From Massilibacteroides sp. (GTDB lineage: Bacteria; Bacteroidota; Bacteroidia; Bacteroidales; Tannerellaceae), in contig NZ_JAQWCQ010000001.1 of NCBI RefSeq assembly GCF_028705895.1, positions 1 through 64,000 of the forward strand: DNA of 64,000 bases. The letters are read 5' to 3'. Positions 62,939 to 64,000 of this stretch are shown one piece after another; position 1 is the stretch's first letter, and each line of letters starts with the position of its first letter. Under the pieces are notes generated by a model, which was not told the DNA's origin, ran no database searches, and worked only from the letters and a program-made list of their open reading frames with translations. The translations under genes and the position numbers were made by a program.

Positions 62939-63001
62939 AGAGATATGGAAAGTTTGATAATTGAATGAAATCAAGAATCTATCTTTCTATATCTCTTTTT
63001 T
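62939..63001 (+). terminator. Hairpin with T-run after susD
   Basis: 14-bp stem AGAGATATGGAAAG / CTTTCTATATCTCT (one G-U) with a long loop (30 bases) and five Ts. Likely a partial terminator that lowers expression of the following gene relative to susCD. Confidence 0.5.
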
Positions 63002-63026
63002 ATTAGAAAAATTAAACCTTATTACC

Positions 63027-64000
63027 ATGATAAAAAAAACATGTACGACACTCTTTCTTTTCCTTCTTAGTTTCTCTATTTATGCCTTTGGCGTAGAAGA
63101 TAAGAAGAAGGTTGATGATATTATATCCGTGATAAAATTCAAGGTTAAGAATGACGGATCGCAAATTGGTTCAGAACTGAACGAATTGGTGAAAAAGAGT
63201 TACGGGAAAACACTCTATTTCCCTGCTGGTGTTTATAACCTTACGGAGCCGATCGTTCTTCCGTTTGATTATACCAAGAATGTTAATATTGTATTTGATA
63301 AGAACGCATTGATCAAGACTGACCTGCAGTTAGAGGCCTTGCTGAAGATCGGTTATTCAGAAATGTCAACGCCGGATGTAACGCATCGTCGTTTTTCGTA
63401 TATTGAAGGTGGGATGTTCGATTGTTCTAATGTGGATAATGGCATACTGGTGAATGGGCTTAAGCAATTGGTTTCATTAAGAGCGATGAGTTTGTTTAAA
63501 GGACGCAAAACACATATCCGGATACATGTTACCGACGACTTTAGAGGAACCGGCAGTTGTGATACGAAGATTGATAATATAACCATACAAGGAATATCTT
63601 CTAATGAAGAGGTGTATGGTATCTATATTGATCATTCATGCTGTGATATTAAAATGTCTAATACATTTATTTATGCAACTAAATATGGAATTGTAACAAA
63701 ATCGGCCGGTCTTATTTTGAATCATGTTCATATTCTCTCCATGAATACTGGCGGCGGTCTGGATATAGGAAAAGAAAATTTCCGGAAAACAGAAGGAATA
63801 CGTGTGGAAACAGGAGGTTTCTTTGTTTTTAATGAAGTTTATTTCGATACGATTGATAAGTCTATTGTTTTGGCAAAAGATGTGAACCCCACTCTGATTC
63901 TTGATAAAAACATCTTTTATTCTTATTTGAAGAATTTTGGTACGTCTTTTATTTATAAAGATCATGGAGCTGTAGAACCGTTTCAGGTGAAAATCTCCAA
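63027..64000 (+). CDS. Right-handed beta-helix (pectate-lyase-like) protein, 5' part
   Basis: 324 codons to the window end, no stop reached. Signal peptide MIKKTCTTLFLFLLSFSIYA, then FKVKNDGSQIGSELNELVKK and LYFPAGVYNLTEPIVLP, the opening of the pectate lyase 3 / GH28-like beta-helix superfamily, followed by repetitive short strands (IDNITIQGISSNEEVYGIYI, SCCDIKMSNTFIYATKYGIV). Presumably cuts or binds the glycan imported by this PUL; the catalytic class is not readable. Confidence 0.8.
   Translation, partial: MIKKTCTTLFLFLLSFSIYAFGVEDKKKVDDIISVIKFKVKNDGSQIGSELNELVKKSYGKTLYFPAGVYNLTEPIVLPFDYTKNVNIVFDKNALIKTDLQLEALLKIGYSEMSTPDVTHRRFSYIEGGMFDCSNVDNGILVNGLKQLVSLRAMSLFKGRKTHIRIHVTDDFRGTGSCDTKIDNITIQGISSNEEVYGIYIDHSCCDIKMSNTFIYATKYGIVTKSAGLILNHVHILSMNTGGGLDIGKENFRKTEGIRVETGGFFVFNEVYFDTIDKSIVLAKDVNPTLILDKNIFYSYLKNFGTSFIYKDHGAVEPFQVKIS

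Overview
The window is a stretch of a Bacteroidota (order Bacteroidales) chromosome. Evidence: two SusC/SusD pairs, a type IX secretion gene (porQ), an STN-domain SusC behind an ECF sigma/FecR pair, TatD and IspH of the expected type, and repeated promoter matches to the Bacteroidota -7 element TAnnTTTG. Gene content and order suggest a Tannerellaceae/Parabacteroides-like gut species; that genus-level placement is inference.

Layout. 1-63 is the 3' end of a 5S rRNA. 136-8185 is housekeeping: an Lrp regulator, GNAT, pfkA, ispH, cmk, porQ, tonB, a polyprenyl synthase and tatD. 8309-10748 holds tRNA-Ser and an exbB / membrane protein / exbD / exbD operon that energises the TonB receptors. 10853-15568 has mnmD, trxA and dnaE, followed by a small beta-barrel gene. 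16473-22725 is an AraC-controlled iron/siderophore-type locus (ferric-reductase-like membrane protein, TonB receptor, DUF4374 lipoprotein resembling XusB, small membrane protein). 22753-24957 is an SPFH/zinc-ribbon pair. 25116-25703 is a nonsense-interrupted RAYT transposase. 25763-31152 is a thiamine uptake locus with two TPP riboswitches (outer-membrane receptor; PnuT plus thiamine pyrophosphokinase) and a beta-propeller lipoprotein between them. A small lipoprotein and flavodoxin follow.

32385-41829 is a polysaccharide utilisation locus whose enzymes point to N-acetylgalactosamine/N-acetylhexosamine (SusC, SusD, GH109-like enzyme, NagB-like deaminase, MFS sugar permease, NagA). A LacI regulator lies beyond it, divergent from uxaB-uxaA (galacturonate catabolism). 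46102-52530 has an ATP-grasp protein, a DUF349 protein and the rplM-rpsI-rpsB-tsf operon. 52791-55685 is a large outer-membrane protein with a gluzincin-like HESRH motif. 56246 to the end is a second PUL (ECF sigma, FecR anti-sigma, STN-SusC, SusD, beta-helix protein cut by the window end).

The most interesting non-coding signals are: an 11-bp motif (ATAAAGGATAT) arrayed at an exact 21-bp pitch in three intergenic regions; a 22-bp tandem array with LacI-operator-like cores at 41925-42003; a minus-strand terminator in front of the second susC that predicts a DonS-type antisense sRNA; AraC direct repeats (21-bp pitch) abutting a TAnnTTTG box; a 188-bp MITE-like inverted repeat; a REP-like 28-bp palindrome embedded in the RAYT gene; and an orphan promoter/mini-ORF/terminator unit at 49493-49657.
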